From 2-12-FULL-41-16 sp964390625 (GTDB lineage: Bacteria > Patescibacteriota > Patescibacteriia > Magasanikbacterales > UBA922), in assembly GCA_964390625.1 (NCBI GenBank), contig CAYMID010000010.1, positions 1 through 29,044 on the forward strand: a stretch of DNA of 29,044 bases. Direction: 5' to 3'. How positions within the stretch are numbered: the first letter of the stretch is position 1; the number at the start of each line of letters is the position of its first letter. This document shows positions 1 to 6,747 of the stretch, piece after piece. The translations under genes were made by a program, and so were the position numbers. The notes beneath the pieces were generated by a model. The model had not been told where the DNA came from. It saw only the letters and a program-made list of their open reading frames with translations, and searched no databases.

Positions 1-10
1 TGATCGCTGA

Positions 11-223
11 TCAGGAAGTTTTCCGAGATCGGGGCTTTGGCGGCGTTTTTTTTGGAAGCGAGAACTTGCTTGGATCTGCGAATGACACGGCACAGCCATT
101 GCAGTAATATCCCATGGTCCATGCTCGATGTCCTGGACCCAAAATTCCATTGCTCCCCTGTACCGAGGTATACGTGGTTGATCCGCATATCCGACACCGA
201 AAATCAGTCACTTGCTGCTCCAT
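11..223 (-). CDS. Small zinc-ribbon-like protein, 70 aa, unknown function
   Basis: I do not recognise a named family. The protein has two Cys pairs, CRIC near residue 10 and CNGC near residue 40. This spacing fits a single zinc ribbon of the kind seen in small nucleic-acid-binding or regulatory proteins. The C-terminal 20 residues are basic and Pro/Lys-rich (KKTPPKPRSRK), which is consistent with nucleic-acid contact. I chose the ATG at 223 because GGAGG lies 5 nt upstream (229-233); an in-frame GTG at 229 would overlap that site. It has its own promoter, so it is probably transcribed separately from the operon to its right. The zinc-binding role is inferred from the Cys pattern only. Confidence 0.7.
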   Translation of the reverse strand: MEQQVTDFRCRICGSTTYTSVQGSNGILGPGHRAWTMGYYCNGCAVSFADPSKFSLPKKTPPKPRSRKTS

Positions 224-288
224 GATCACCTCCGTGGGTTCTGCAGTTGTAACGCAGTACCGGAATTTAACCGGACTTCCTTAAATAA

Positions 289-317
289 ATTGTACCCCGC
301 GGACTAGATGACGTCAA
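289..317 (-). promoter_or_regulatory. Sigma70-type promoter of the zinc-ribbon gene
   Basis: On the minus strand a -35 box TTGACG (312-317) and a -10 box TACAAT (289-294) are separated by exactly 17 bp. The predicted start is near 282, giving a leader of about 58 nt that ends in a strong Shine-Dalgarno. The promoter begins just past the stop of the PEP-synthase-like gene. No strong terminator separates the two. Confidence 0.7.
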
Positions 318-334
318 TCGCGATTTTTTGCTGA

Positions 335-2890
335 CTACTCGATCACCACACTACCCGCCACCGTCTCCACCATCGTAGCGGCCCCGGAAATTTCCAAAAG
401 TGAACCATCGGCGAGGGGAAATTCACGCGAACCAGCTAGGTCACGTGATTTTTTCTGACGCGAGATAGTAATATTTTCGTTGACAGTGTTGGTCAAAATC
501 ACGCGATCAGGCCGATAATCAACACTCCACACGCGCGGATAATCAATGGCAAACTTAGCAAAGGTGGTTACCCGCAAGGTGGTTGTGGCCTGCATGAATT
601 CATTTTTTTGTTTGGCTAATTCTTCGGTGTACTTGGCTTCGATGCGTTGACGCAATTCAGCCGGACTAATGTCCGAAGTACCATCGTCTGGCAGTTCAAC
701 GGGTGTGCGACTGCAGCCCGCCCCCAAACCCAACAAACCAGCGGCTAACAAACCAGTGGCAATTACCAAGGCCAACGCACGGAAGCTTGTGCGATTGCCG
801 GTGCGGCCCACCGTCTGCTCTACAAACGCTAACTCGCGCTGGGTAGCAATGACTGCCTCGGGCAATACCGTAACACTGGCAATGCGTTGTTGTAACAAAA
901 ATTGAATTAACTCTGAATTATGTGTAAATGATCCTCCAGCAGCGTGTACTGGTTTACGCGCACGACGAGCAGCGGCAATCAAACGCGCCAACCACTGGCG
1001 GTTGGTTCGATCATTGGGAACAGTTTGTACATCTAAATACAGGCTATCAAAAATGCGGGCCATATCACGCGCCAAAACCACGTTGGCTGGAATCGTACAA
1101 GCCACAGCAAGTGACCAGCCAGCTTTGGCAGTCAGACCATTGGCCTCGGCCAAAGCGCGCACTGCCTGAGCTTCGTCTGGGGTCCGACAAAATGGAATAA
1201 TTGGTTGGACATTAGTCAAACCACAAGCGCGCACGCGTTGCAAAACTTGGCACTCCAAGGCAAACACTGGACCATACTCGGGTGTAAGGTAGCGGCCAGC
1301 GCCCTGAACATCGGCGCCCTCGGCTTCGGCATCTTGGTACTCTTTGCCGCCCTCGAGCGCAGCAAACTCGGTGCTCCCAAAACTGCTTAACCGAACATGA
1401 ACTGGGCGAGGGAAAAAAGCGGCTGCCAAACGCGACACCGCCGTGACTAAGTCAGCCACTGCTTTGGCTGCACGCACCGTATGATGCGGACCACGCAAAA
1501 CCGTTAGCGGGTGCACGCCAATGGTTGACCAGGCAAAGGCCAGCGAAAATTCAGCACCAGTCACGGGCAAGGCCGCAACTTCGGCAGCACGCTCGGCTTG
1601 GGCCACCACTGCCAAAAGACCAGTTTTAACAGCCCGCCCTGGTGTGGCCGGTTCAGTAAACACTTCAAACGGCAAAACGCCTTGATAAATCGTTCCAGTG
1701 CCATCGGGTTGATTAGCGATGGTTACTGGACTCGCTTTTTTGCAAATAATTCGGGCGCGCGGCACACCCATTACCACTGGAATCGCATACTCGCGCAACA
1801 GCGCAGCCGCATAGCCCGAAATCACAGTCTCTTCGCACACCACCCCAGCTGCAGCCCCTAACCCACTCATGACCCGTGGAGTTAGTTCAGCGACCACAGC
1901 AATCGCCCCAGGTGGACATGGCTCGGTTCCATCCATAACAGCGACCGCACCCGCCGCTACACCAATACCGTATGGTGTACCTGTAGCCACCACTGGCCCG
2001 GTTTTTTTAAGTTCATACCGCGTGGTCGTAGCTGCGGCCACCGGTGATTGGGGCCAGGGAGTAGCCCACAACGGCACTAGGCTTGAGCCATCCTTGTACC
2101 ACAACACACGCACGGCTTTGCCTGTGGCCACTGGACGCACTAACTGCACTAACTCGCGGATGGCCGAGTCTTCTAAGCCTGGCGCTGCTTCGATCACTGC
2201 TGGTTCGCCTCGATCTGGCACAAAAATACGCGCCTGGCCTACCCCACCTTCGATACACCACACGGACGTGGTGTGCAAAACCGGATCAATCGGATATAGC
2301 CAGCCTGTTTTGGGAGCATCTGCTTGCACGGCTACAGCCAAATCAAACCCTGCCGGATCAAGGCCATGTTGCAAGCGCCACGTTAACGCGGCTTCGCTAA
2401 AACCACTGGCCCACACGCGACGCAATGCCCCGGCCAAAGCCGCTTCGTTTTTTATGCGTTCAATGGTGACGTATTGTTCGGCCACGGTTGCCGCCGCATG
2501 CGCCCACTGCACTGGACTGGGACGCAACACTACTGAACCGGCCGATTTGCCCAACTTTTGCCAAACACTGGTTACGGCGCGCATCACTGATTTAGGTAAA
2601 GCCGCTCGTTGCCAGGCCCGCGTTAACTTTAAACTGGCCTGGCGAATGGCCGCGGTGTCGTGCGGCGCCAAATCACGAGTGATGTCCCGAGTTAACTTAG
2701 CCAAACCATCGGCACCAGCGGCCTGGTACGCAGCCGTAGTAAACACCGCTGTCTGGGGCAAGAGTGATTTTTTTTCCGTGTACAACAAAGCCCGAGTTAA
2801 GGCTGCTGCCCCACCCACCAGCCCACCATCAGCGGCCTCGGCTGCCTGCAGCCACACCCACGGCGCGCTTTGTTCAGGACTTTTTGCCAT
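335..2890 (-). CDS. Degenerate PEP-synthase-like protein fused to a membrane anchor and outer domain, 851 aa
   Basis: Residues 20-280 follow the N-terminal nucleotide-binding region of PEP synthase (PpsA). Residues 300-405 match the swivelling phosphohistidine domain, and 450-695 the C-terminal TIM barrel (VHVRLSSFGSTEF, GAGRY, LECQVLQRVR, GLTNVQPIIPF). The catalytic residues are lost. The segment matching TCHAAIIARELGIP in PpsA reads SGYAAALLREYAIP, so the phosphorylated His is Tyr360. The barrel Arg of FRGASRY is Gln529, and the Cys of GICGQ is Ala651. The N-terminal RSSATAEDLP motif is also gone. A hydrophobic segment follows at about 703-725, then an approximately 120-aa outer domain (KFAIDYPRVWSVDY). 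It starts 2 nt after pyk, in the same operon. The fold assignment is firm; inactivity is inferred. A regulatory or scaffold role is possible but unproven. Confidence 0.75.
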   Translation of the reverse strand: MAKSPEQSAPWVWLQAAEAADGGLVGGAAALTRALLYTEKKSLLPQTAVFTTAAYQAAGADGLAKLTRDITRDLAPHDTAAIRQASLKLTRAWQRAALPKSVMRAVTSVWQKLGKSAGSVVLRPSPVQWAHAAATVAEQYVTIERIKNEAALAGALRRVWASGFSEAALTWRLQHGLDPAGFDLAVAVQADAPKTGWLYPIDPVLHTTSVWCIEGGVGQARIFVPDRGEPAVIEAAPGLEDSAIRELVQLVRPVATGKAVRVLWYKDGSSLVPLWATPWPQSPVAAATTTRYELKKTGPVVATGTPYGIGVAAGAVAVMDGTEPCPPGAIAVVAELTPRVMSGLGAAAGVVCEETVISGYAAALLREYAIPVVMGVPRARIICKKASPVTIANQPDGTGTIYQGVLPFEVFTEPATPGRAVKTGLLAVVAQAERAAEVAALPVTGAEFSLAFAWSTIGVHPLTVLRGPHHTVRAAKAVADLVTAVSRLAAAFFPRPVHVRLSSFGSTEFAALEGGKEYQDAEAEGADVQGAGRYLTPEYGPVFALECQVLQRVRACGLTNVQPIIPFCRTPDEAQAVRALAEANGLTAKAGWSLAVACTIPANVVLARDMARIFDSLYLDVQTVPNDRTNRQWLARLIAAARRARKPVHAAGGSFTHNSELIQFLLQQRIASVTVLPEAVIATQRELAFVEQTVGRTGNRTSFRALALVIATGLLAAGLLGLGAGCSRTPVELPDDGTSDISPAELRQRIEAKYTEELAKQKNEFMQATTTLRVTTFAKFAIDYPRVWSVDYRPDRVILTNTVNENITISRQKKSRDLAGSREFPLADGSLLEISGAATMVETVAGSVVIE

Positions 2891-2892
2891 AA

Positions 2893-4326
2893 CTAGACTA
2901 CGTCTTTGACCATTAACATGTTACAATGTTGGCTTTCGCCTACCGGTTCCCCAGCCACGACCACAACCTTATCCCCCGCAATCGCAAATTCACGATCTTT
3001 AATCGCTGCCATAGTCTGACGCAGAACCCCCTCAACCGTGCGACTTACCTTTGTATGCACAGGATACACCCCCCACAACAATTGTAATTGACGCTCCACG
3101 CGTGCATTACCAGTCATTACCGCAGTAATTAAACGTGGTCTGGTCATCGAAATCAAACGCCCTGCCACACCATTTTCAGCAGCTGTAGCAATAACAACCG
3201 CCCCAACTTGCTCGGCCAAATCACGCGCAACGGTAGCCACTGCAGTTGGTGTGTTGGAACGTGGCCATGCCAGTGCAGGTACCGGTGCCATACCTGCCTC
3301 AACTGTTTGAATAATAGTTGACATCATAGCGACGGTTTCCACTGGGAATTCGCCTGCTGCAGTTTCGTTCGATAACATTACCGCATCAGCTTGTTGCATT
3401 ACCGCATTGGCCACATCGGTCACTTCGGCCCGAGTTGGGCGTGGATTTTTTTGCATTGAATCTAGCATTTGCGTTGCTACAATCACTGGCTTCGTAGCTT
3501 GGCGGGCTTCGGTAATTAATTTTTGTTGTGCCAGCGGCACTTCGGCCGCGGGAATTTCTATACCTAAATCACCACGGGCCACCATAATCCCATCGGCGGC
3601 CGCAATAATCGCCTGACTATTTTTAAGTGCCTCCTGGCGCTCAATTTTAGCAATCAATTGAATTGGCGTACGCGCTTCCGCGCCACGCATTTGAGCCTGG
3701 TGCATTTCCACCAAGGCGCGTAGTTCCACAATATCTTCCGCACGATTCACAAACGACAACGCAATAAAATCAACCCCATGTTCAACCCCAAATTTCACCG
3801 CTTCGCGATCCTTATCGGTTAACGCAGCAATGGCTGTAGTGGTATCTGGCACATTAATACCCTTGTGGGGCAGCAAAATTCCACCCTGGATTACCTGAGC
3901 AACAATTTTACTACCTAAAACTTCTTCGACCACAGCTTCCATTTTGCCATCATCAAGAAGTAAACGCTGGCCTGCGGCCACAGCTTGGGATAATTGCGCA
4001 AACGCCACGGGAATAAATCCGCGGCGGTATTCGGTCACACCAGTTTCAAATACAATCGTGTGCCCCTTTTTTAATTCGAGTCCAGCTTGCGGCAAATCAC
4101 CAACGCGAATTTTCGGACCTGGCAAATCTTGTAAAATGGCCACCGGTTTGCCGAGTGTTTTGCTAACCTGGCGAATACGCCGAATTAACGCCGCATGATT
4201 ACGATATGTGCCATGCGAAAAATTTAAACGCGCTACTGACAAGCCAGCTTTAACAAGTTTGGTAATTTCGGGCACTGATTCACTCGCTGGCCCCAGCGTC
4301 GCAACAATTTTGGTGTGAGACAACAT
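2893..4326 (-). CDS. pyk: Pyruvate kinase
   Basis: It transfers phosphate from PEP to ADP, giving pyruvate and ATP in the last step of glycolysis in the cytoplasm. The 477 residues are the usual length for a bacterial enzyme. The family motifs are intact: KIVATLGPAS at the N terminus, LNFSHG, LQDLPGPKIRVG, IAKIERQEAL, the signature around GIMVARGDLGIE, and VIVATQMLDSM with PRPTRAEVTDVANAV and AVMLSNETAAGEFP. The A domain, the B-domain insert (about 70-165) and the C-terminal allosteric domain are all present. The start is ATG, 5 nt after the small membrane protein, with no Shine-Dalgarno. It is co-transcribed with nrdR upstream and the PEP-synthase-like gene downstream. The enzyme looks active, in contrast to its downstream neighbour. 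Confidence 0.97.
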   Translation of the reverse strand: MLSHTKIVATLGPASESVPEITKLVKAGLSVARLNFSHGTYRNHAALIRRIRQVSKTLGKPVAILQDLPGPKIRVGDLPQAGLELKKGHTIVFETGVTEYRRGFIPVAFAQLSQAVAAGQRLLLDDGKMEAVVEEVLGSKIVAQVIQGGILLPHKGINVPDTTTAIAALTDKDREAVKFGVEHGVDFIALSFVNRAEDIVELRALVEMHQAQMRGAEARTPIQLIAKIERQEALKNSQAIIAAADGIMVARGDLGIEIPAAEVPLAQQKLITEARQATKPVIVATQMLDSMQKNPRPTRAEVTDVANAVMQQADAVMLSNETAAGEFPVETVAMMSTIIQTVEAGMAPVPALAWPRSNTPTAVATVARDLAEQVGAVVIATAAENGVAGRLISMTRPRLITAVMTGNARVERQLQLLWGVYPVHTKVSRTVEGVLRQTMAAIKDREFAIAGDKVVVVAGEPVGESQHCNMLMVKDVV

Positions 4327-4331
4327 ACTAA

Positions 4332-4667
4332 TTATTTAAATTTACTCCAAATCGTACTGCTGGTGATAAATTGACCAGACTTAACTGAATCAAGTGTGCT
4401 TTGGGCCTCTTGTAGCCAGCGGGGAATATTAATCCCCAACCAAATCAACGGTGCCAACCACAACACTAATTTGATATAGCCATTGATCGTCATCCAGGTC
4501 AAACGGCGTTTAATCGCCTTGTTTTGTTGGTGAATAATTTGCGACCACGCCATTAATTTGCGCACATCACGTCGCAATTCTACCAAATCAACTGGCTGAT
4601 TGGATTTGGGCTCAGGCGTAATTTCTTCAACAATAGGCTCGTTATCTTTTTCCGTAAACGCGACCAT
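4332..4667 (-). CDS. Small single-pass membrane protein, 111 aa, unknown function
   Basis: No family is recognised. The first 30 residues are acidic and Pro-rich. They are followed by a basic, probably helical stretch (about 30-58: LRRDVRKLMAWSQII, NKAIKRRLTW) and one membrane segment at about 62-80 (YIKLVLWLAPLIWLGINIP). About 30 polar residues end the protein. By the positive-inside rule the N terminus is cytoplasmic. I chose the ATG at 4667 because it lies 1 nt past the nrdR stop. Longer in-frame starts would run back through nrdR. The tight spacing to nrdR and pyk suggests translational coupling. A membrane-tethered coiled-coil or adaptor role is possible, but nothing in the sequence proves it. 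Confidence 0.75.
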   Translation of the reverse strand: MVAFTEKDNEPIVEEITPEPKSNQPVDLVELRRDVRKLMAWSQIIHQQNKAIKRRLTWMTINGYIKLVLWLAPLIWLGINIPRWLQEAQSTLDSVKSGQFITSSTIWSKFK

Positions 4668-4668
4668 A

Positions 4669-5130
4669 CTAAGATTTTTTAACGCGCTGCAGCGAGCGCA
4701 CTTCGCGCTGAAAACGACTGACATCCTCGAACGCGCGGTAAATCGAGGCAAACCGAATGTACGCAATTTTATCGAATTTTTTGAGATGCTTCATCACAGC
4801 CTCACCGATCTCTTTGCTGGTAATTTCGCGTTGTTTCTTTTTTTGAATATCAATCTCAATCGCGTGAATCAAATGATCAAACTGTTCCTGTGTGTATGGC
4901 CGTTTAATCAACGACTGAAGAATTCCGCGCTGCATTTTTTGGCGACTATACGACTCGCGCGCACCATTGTTTTTGACCACTACAATGTCGAGCAATTCCA
5001 TTTCTTCGACAGTGGAAAAACGATACTGACATTCTTCACACTCTCGACGGCGACGCACCGCCATGCCATCTTGCGTCAAACGCGTATCAATTACTTTTGT
5101 TTCTTGACTGCGACAAACCGGACAATGCAT
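4669..5130 (-). CDS. nrdR: Transcriptional repressor NrdR
   Basis: NrdR represses ribonucleotide reductase genes when dATP is abundant. At the N terminus is a zinc ribbon (CPVC near residue 3, CEEC near residue 33) with the family's basic VRRRRECEEC motif. An ATP-cone domain follows (about 48-138; VVVKNNGARESYSRQK, KEIGEAVMKHLKKFDKIAYIRFAS). The 153-aa length is typical. I chose the ATG at 5130, which gives the usual MHCPxC start; a TTG two codons earlier is also open. It heads a four-gene operon with pyk and the PEP-synthase-like gene. No reductase gene lies in the window. Candidate NrdR boxes were not identified. Confidence 0.95.
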   Translation of the reverse strand: MHCPVCRSQETKVIDTRLTQDGMAVRRRRECEECQYRFSTVEEMELLDIVVVKNNGARESYSRQKMQRGILQSLIKRPYTQEQFDHLIHAIEIDIQKKKQREITSKEIGEAVMKHLKKFDKIAYIRFASIYRAFEDVSRFQREVRSLQRVKKS

Positions 5131-5149
5131 ACACAAAAATAGTGTTTCT

Positions 5150-5158
5150 AGTATAGCA
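5150..5158 (-). promoter_or_regulatory. Extended -10 promoter of the nrdR operon
   Basis: On the minus strand TGCTATACT is an extended -10 (TG-n-TATACT). The sequence 17 bp upstream (TGGGCG) is a poor -35, which is common for extended -10 promoters. The transcript would start near 5143, leaving a leader of only about 13 nt with no Shine-Dalgarno before the nrdR ATG. Confidence 0.55.
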
Positions 5159-5181
5159 CAAAAGCGTACCCACGCCCAGTT

Positions 5182-5210
5182 AAAACAAAACCCCGACAGC
5201 GCGGGGTTTT
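5182..5210 (-). terminator. Rho-independent terminator of ftsZ
   Basis: On the minus strand, just past the ftsZ stop, a 9-bp stem AAAACCCCG/CGGGGTTTT (5187-5195 with 5202-5210) has a 6-nt loop and is followed by TTTTGTTTT. The hairpin is nearly symmetrical but no plus-strand gene is seen. It separates ftsZ from the nrdR operon. Confidence 0.85.
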
Positions 5211-5215
5211 GGTGA

Positions 5216-6595
5216 TTACAAACTCATTTTCTTGCGGATAAAGGCCGGAATTTCCAGATCATCTTCGACTACGGCCGCTGCTGGCGCAGTCGGCATAATT
5301 GGTGGTGCCTGTATGACTGGCACTGCTGGACGCATCGGCTCTGGCGCCTGCATTACGGCTGGAGTTACCGGAATCGCTGGCAATGGTGTGCTGGTCATGC
5401 GCTGAATTAGCGGTGGTTCGCTGGCCATTGGTTTTTTAAGGAAATGTGGCCGCACCGTTGGTGGTGGTGTTAGTTCGACCGGGGCTGTACGCTCGTCTTC
5501 AGCTTCGGTTTCTTCGTCCTCGAACAAATCAGTTGGTTTACGCTTGCCAAATAAACTAGTACGCACGGTTGGGCGCCGACGCAGCAATTCGTTGGCTGAA
5601 GAAATACCAACAGAATCCAAAGCGTCTTCGGCATCGGTTTCGTCGCGATTGTCAAAGCCAGTCGCAATGACGGTGATGCGCACATCCTCGCCCATGCTTT
5701 CGTCAATCACGGCCCCAAAGATTACCCGAGCGTCATCGGCTGAACTAGTAATTAACTTGGCAGCTTCGGCCACTTCTTGCATACCCAGACTGCTACCACC
5801 AGTGATGGTGAACAAGATGCCACGAGCGCCATCGATGGCCACATCCAACAGTGGACTGGAAATCGCCGCCTTGGCCGCATCAATTGCCCGATTATCACCA
5901 CTACCGATACCAATACCCATCAACGCGGTACCTGTGTTACTCATGATCGTACGCACGTCAGCAAAGTCAACGTTAATCAAACCAGGAACAGTAATCAATT
6001 CGGAAATCCCTTGTACACCTTGGCGTAACACATCGTCAACAATATGGAAGGCATCAATGAGCGAAGTTTTTTTGTCAATAATTTGCAAAATACGGTCATT
6101 CTGAATCGTGATAATGGTGTCAACGCTCCGTACAAACTCAGCGTGGGCACGTTCGGCAATCGCTTTGCGTTGTGGCCCCTCGAACGAAAATGGTTTGGTC
6201 ACTACAGCGACTGTTAAAATACCCATATCACGAGCAATTTCGGCCACCACTGGCCCGGCCCCAGAACCAGTACCACCACCCAAGCCACAAGTGATGAACA
6301 CCATATCGGTATCCTTGAGCATTTCGCGAATTTCGTTTTGGGTCTCCTCTGCGCTACGCTTACCTACCTCAGGATTCATACCTGCACCCAAACCACGAGT
6401 AATCGTTTTGCCAATATGCAACTTGTGTGGCGCGCTGTTGTGGTGCAACGCCTGAACATCGGTATTCAAAACAATAAAATCAACCCCGCGAATCCCGCCT
6501 TTTACCATGCGGTCAACCGCCGAGCTACCCGAACCACCAACCCCAATCACTTTAATTTTGGCAAATGTTTCAATTTCTGGTTTTACTTGTGGCAT
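5216..6595 (-). CDS. ftsZ: Cell division protein FtsZ
   Basis: FtsZ is the tubulin-like GTPase that forms the division ring. The nucleotide-binding start (IKVIGVGGSGSSAVDRM) is present. The tubulin signature is GLGGGTGSGAGP, and the T7-loop region is intact (NVDFADVRTIMSNTGTALMG). A Pro-rich linker of about 130 residues follows the core. The last residues (DLEIPAFIRKKMSL) form the conserved C-terminal peptide that binds FtsA and other partners. The length is 459 aa, somewhat long because of the linker. The start ATG lacks a Shine-Dalgarno. It has its own promoter and terminator and is split from ftsA by two secreted-protein genes, whereas ftsA and ftsZ are usually adjacent. Confidence 0.97.
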   Translation of the reverse strand: MPQVKPEIETFAKIKVIGVGGSGSSAVDRMVKGGIRGVDFIVLNTDVQALHHNSAPHKLHIGKTITRGLGAGMNPEVGKRSAEETQNEIREMLKDTDMVFITCGLGGGTGSGAGPVVAEIARDMGILTVAVVTKPFSFEGPQRKAIAERAHAEFVRSVDTIITIQNDRILQIIDKKTSLIDAFHIVDDVLRQGVQGISELITVPGLINVDFADVRTIMSNTGTALMGIGIGSGDNRAIDAAKAAISSPLLDVAIDGARGILFTITGGSSLGMQEVAEAAKLITSSADDARVIFGAVIDESMGEDVRITVIATGFDNRDETDAEDALDSVGISSANELLRRRPTVRTSLFGKRKPTDLFEDEETEAEDERTAPVELTPPPTVRPHFLKKPMASEPPLIQRMTSTPLPAIPVTPAVMQAPEPMRPAVPVIQAPPIMPTAPAAAVVEDDLEIPAFIRKKMSL

Positions 6596-6670
6596 ACAAC
6601 ATCAGATTAGCCGGGTTGAACAGTTTTTGTACTCAACAGAGCCATTTTTTAACATTTTGGATATAGCTAT

Positions 6671-6699
6671 AGTGTAATTTTTTTACTCAAAGCTGTCAA
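6671..6699 (-). promoter_or_regulatory. Sigma70-type promoter of ftsZ
   Basis: On the minus strand a perfect -35 TTGACA (6694-6699) is 17 bp from the -10 TACACT (6671-6676), with an A-run in the spacer. The predicted transcript starts near 6664, giving a leader of about 69 nt. This gives ftsZ expression independent of ftsA. Confidence 0.8.
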
Positions 6700-6715
6700 G
6701 GATTTCTACTATATT

Positions 6716-6742
6716 AAAAAAACCGCTAGTTAAGCGGTTTTT
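6716..6742 (-). terminator. Terminator after the secreted-protein pair
   Basis: On the minus strand a 10-bp stem AAAAACCGCT/AGCGGTTTTT (6718-6727 with 6733-6742), a 5-nt loop and a T-run lie just past the 6748 stop and upstream of the ftsZ promoter. It closes the two-gene secreted-protein unit. Confidence 0.85.
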
Positions 6743-6747
6743 CGGGT

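Noticed and set aside
1869..2909. 346-aa open frame on the plus strand
   Set aside because: It lies antisense to the PEP-synthase-like gene, has low-complexity composition and no recognisable domain or ribosome site. It is a by-product of the GC-rich codon use of the real gene.
5131..5136. TTG upstream starts for nrdR, lepB, the giant gene and the TSP3 genes
   Set aside because: In each case an ATG a few codons later gives the usual protein start or a better signal sequence, and no ribosome site supports the TTG.
5544..6104. 186-aa open frame on the plus strand inside ftsZ
   Set aside because: It is antisense to a fully conserved FtsZ core, with no promoter, ribosome site or family resemblance.
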